In this document: positions 62,436 to 64,000 of the stretch, one piece after another
Numbering within the stretch: the stretch's first letter is position 1
Layout: the number at the start of each line of letters is the position of its first letter
Assembly: GCA_050953005.1 (NCBI GenBank)
Contig: JBMNLV010000003.1
Span: forward strand, 62,001 to 126,000
Reading direction: 5' to 3'
DNA length: 64,000 bases
Origin: UBA6115 sp050953005
Lineage (GTDB): Bacteria; Bacillota; Clostridia; Christensenellales; Aristaeellaceae
Program-made: the position numbers and the translations under genes
The notes under the pieces: model-generated
Told to the model about the DNA's origin: nothing
Seen by the model: the letters and a program-made list of their open reading frames with translations, nothing else
Databases searched by the model: none

Positions 62436-63818
62436 ATGAAAAAAACTATTCTTGTATTGTTGCTGTCCTTGATGATGACTCTGTCATCCTTTACAGCCTT
62501 GGCACAGGAACAGCCTGCCCCTGCTCAGGATCCGGTGCTGGCAACCGTCAATGGCATTGAGATTACCAAAAGTCAAGTACAAAAACAGATTCCCGTTTTC
62601 CTCAACAGCCAGTACATCGCTGACGCGTCTGATTATCGTTCAGTGCTTGACGTGATGATTCGCCGCGAGGTCCTGCTTAAAAAAGTGCGCGACATGGGCT
62701 TTGACCGGTTCAGCCCCCAGGAAGAAGAGTCTTTCGCGGCAGAAGCCGAAAAGCAATGGCAGGACGCGCTTAACTATTATGCGGATTATTATCAATCCGA
62801 AGATACCCAGCAAGCGCGCGAAGAGGCTCTCAAACAGGCAGAGACACTTTTCGCCAATGAGGGTGTCAACTATGAATTGGTGTTGGCTGACGTGCGTGAT
62901 GCCGCTTCCATGGACCGCATGAAGGATTATCTGCTGGCAGGCTATACGCCCAGCGAAGAGGAAATCCAGAAGACCTTCCTGGAAATCGGCGCCATGTATG
63001 AAAAAAGCTTCGCCAATGAAATCGCTCAATATGAGTACATGACCCAGTTCGCCGGCCAGAGCAGCTGGTACACTCCGGAAGGCTATCGCGGCGTCATACA
63101 CATCCTGCTCACGCCCGATGAAGCTTTAATGGAAACCTATCGCAACCTGAGCGCCAGGTTTGAAGAACAAAAACAAACTGATGAAGTTCCCCTGGAAGAC
63201 AGCGCGCCTGAGACCAGCGATACACACACTGCGCAGCAGGAGCCAGAAGTAAGCCAGCAAATGGTGGATGAGGCGCGCCAGGCAGTCATGGATTCTCGCA
63301 AAGCTGAAATCGACTTGATTTATAACCGCCTGCAGCGCGGCGAGAGCTTTGTGGATCTTGTGCGGGAATACGGCGAGGATCCGGGCATGACCAATGAGGA
63401 TAACCTTGCCAATGGTTATGCCGTACACCGCCAGTCCATCATCTATGACCCCGTATTCACCGCCGCTGCCTTCGCAGACAACATGCAAAAGCCGGGTGAT
63501 GTCAGCCAGCCCGTGCTGGGCAGCTATGGTATCCACATTGTCCAGTACCTGCGCGATGTGCCATCCGGGCTGATCATGACGGATACCATCCGCCAGGAAA
63601 TCGAGGACTATCTCCTGGCAATCAAGCAAAACGAGGTATTTACCACAGCCTATGCATCCTGGCAGACCCAGGAGGAGATCGTTTACTTCCAGGATGTCAT
63701 AGATCAAGTCACCGCCGAGGCCGTCCAAATGCTGCAGTCCCCGGAGGAATTGCCACTGGAGGCGCTGCCGGGCATTGAAGAAGAAAATCATGACGATTCC
63801 CCGCCACTGACGCCCTGA
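62436..63818 (+). CDS. Parvulin-type peptidylprolyl isomerase (PrsA/SurA-like foldase)
   Basis: 460-residue exported protein with a signal peptide (about 1-23, MKKTILVLLLSLMMTLSSF) but no clear lipobox cysteine. The N-terminal chaperone region (about 30-230) resembles SurA_N (VNGIEITKSQVQKQIPVFLN). The parvulin domain (about 260-400) has LQRGESFVDLVREYGEDPG, GDVSQPVLGSYGIHIVQYL. The C-terminal tail is acidic. It would fold proteins outside the membrane. RBS AAAGGAACC precedes ATG 62436; a TATAAT lies at 62376-62381. Confidence 0.87.
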   Translation: MKKTILVLLLSLMMTLSSFTALAQEQPAPAQDPVLATVNGIEITKSQVQKQIPVFLNSQYIADASDYRSVLDVMIRREVLLKKVRDMGFDRFSPQEEESFAAEAEKQWQDALNYYADYYQSEDTQQAREEALKQAETLFANEGVNYELVLADVRDAASMDRMKDYLLAGYTPSEEEIQKTFLEIGAMYEKSFANEIAQYEYMTQFAGQSSWYTPEGYRGVIHILLTPDEALMETYRNLSARFEEQKQTDEVPLEDSAPETSDTHTAQQEPEVSQQMVDEARQAVMDSRKAEIDLIYNRLQRGESFVDLVREYGEDPGMTNEDNLANGYAVHRQSIIYDPVFTAAAFADNMQKPGDVSQPVLGSYGIHIVQYLRDVPSGLIMTDTIRQEIEDYLLAIKQNEVFTTAYASWQTQEEIVYFQDVIDQVTAEAVQMLQSPEELPLEALPGIEEENHDDSPPLTP

Positions 63819-63918
63819 CGCTGTTGATCCTCATGAGTCTACTGCCGCCTTGTGGCTGCCGTTTGATTGAAGCCTCAGGCACAATCATGTACAATGGAGG
63901 CGCACAAGGAGGGTTTTA

Positions 63919-64000
63919 ATGGCTTTTGCACACCTGCATCTGCATACGGAGTTCAGCTTGCTGGATGGTGCCTGTCGCATCGGGCCCCTGGCCAGACGGT
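63919..64000 (+). CDS. dnaE: DNA polymerase III alpha subunit DnaE, 5' end
   Basis: First 27 codons only, cut by the window edge. MAFAHLHLHTEFSLLDGACR is the start of the PHP domain of DnaE, with the metal-binding HLHLHTEFSLLDG. The start ATG follows AAGGAGGG at good spacing, about 100 bases after the foldase gene. Confidence 0.93.
   Translation, partial: MAFAHLHLHTEFSLLDGACRIGPLARR

Noticed and set aside
1..64000. CRISPR arrays, prophage, and restriction or abortive-infection genes
   Set aside because: No regularly spaced repeats, no cas, phage structural or defence genes were seen; the repeats present are IS ends, a MITE-like pair and short tandem repeats.

Overview
The window looks like a chromosomal segment of an anaerobic, low-to-mid GC Bacillota (Clostridia-type) genome. 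The evidence is consensus AGGAGG-type ribosome binding sites, sigma-A type promoters, a bcd-etfBA cluster, a butyrate/acetoacetate-type CoA-transferase pair, a TelA/XpaC pair, a clostridial-style PBP1A, and IS families common in Clostridia. The species is not resolved. There is no phage, plasmid replicon or CRISPR array.

Layout. 1-4975 (minus): a tightly packed five-gene operon (DUF624-like membrane protein, methyltransferase, Hsp33, a HEAT-like protein, and a zinc-ribbon/TPR membrane protein that runs off the left edge). 4976-9340: a tRNA-Leu and tRNA-Thr bracketed by insertion-sequence debris. It holds an apparently intact IS110/IS1111-type element with a strongly hairpinned 3' noncoding region, a 157-bp MITE-like repeat interrupted by it, IS30 relics, and an internally deleted IS5-family element that keeps its ends and a TTAA duplication. 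9361-15309 (minus): a second zinc-ribbon membrane protein, lepA, murC and an 8-oxoguanine glycosylase. 15493-17316 (plus): mnmE and a decayed aldo/keto reductase. 17323-20272 (minus): bcd-etfB-etfA. 20640-26896 (plus): glycerate 2-kinase, tartronate-semialdehyde reductase, an IS1182 relic, alpha-L-rhamnosidase and L-rhamnose isomerase. 27194-27496: tRNA-Ala and the uninterrupted copy of the MITE-like repeat. 27706-33856 (minus): glycerol-1-phosphate dehydrogenase, L-fucose isomerase, iron-type alcohol dehydrogenase and a MATE transporter. 33976-38927: divergent PBP1A and a CARDB-like surface protein. 39153-40117: IS630 and IS5 relics. 40256-43089: proBAC. 43156-53027 (minus): ligA, pcrA, an MBL-fold protein with a damaged metal site, then phosphodiesterase, TPM, LemA, TelA and XpaC genes. 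53291-57221 (plus): CoA transferase A/B, glutamine-amidotransferase-like hydrolase, metallophosphatase, deoD and DUF523. 57299-64000: L,D-transpeptidase, FAD-dependent dehydrogenase, Orn/Lys/Arg decarboxylase family protein, parvulin-type foldase and the start of dnaE.

The genes suggest a saccharolytic, butyrate-forming anaerobe: deoxysugar release and isomerisation (rhamnosidase, RhaA, FucI), NAD(P)H disposal (iron alcohol dehydrogenase), and the last steps of butyrate formation (Bcd-EtfBA, CoA transferase). Envelope building is heavily represented (MurC, PBP1A, L,D-transpeptidase, CARDB protein, zinc-ribbon membrane proteins, LemA/TPM/TelA/XpaC).

The most interesting observations are: the IS1111-like element with its hairpin-rich candidate bridge/seek RNA inserted in the end of a repeat that also exists uninterrupted elsewhere; a PBP1A gene whose membrane anchor is only completed by a non-canonical (AUC-like) start behind a perfect Shine-Dalgarno; tandem repeats abutting two divergent promoter regions; an MBL-fold protein whose HxHxDH motif has become SxSxAH; and two membrane proteins with identically spaced N-terminal zinc ribbons. 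I did not find a clearly new multi-gene defence or biosynthetic system.
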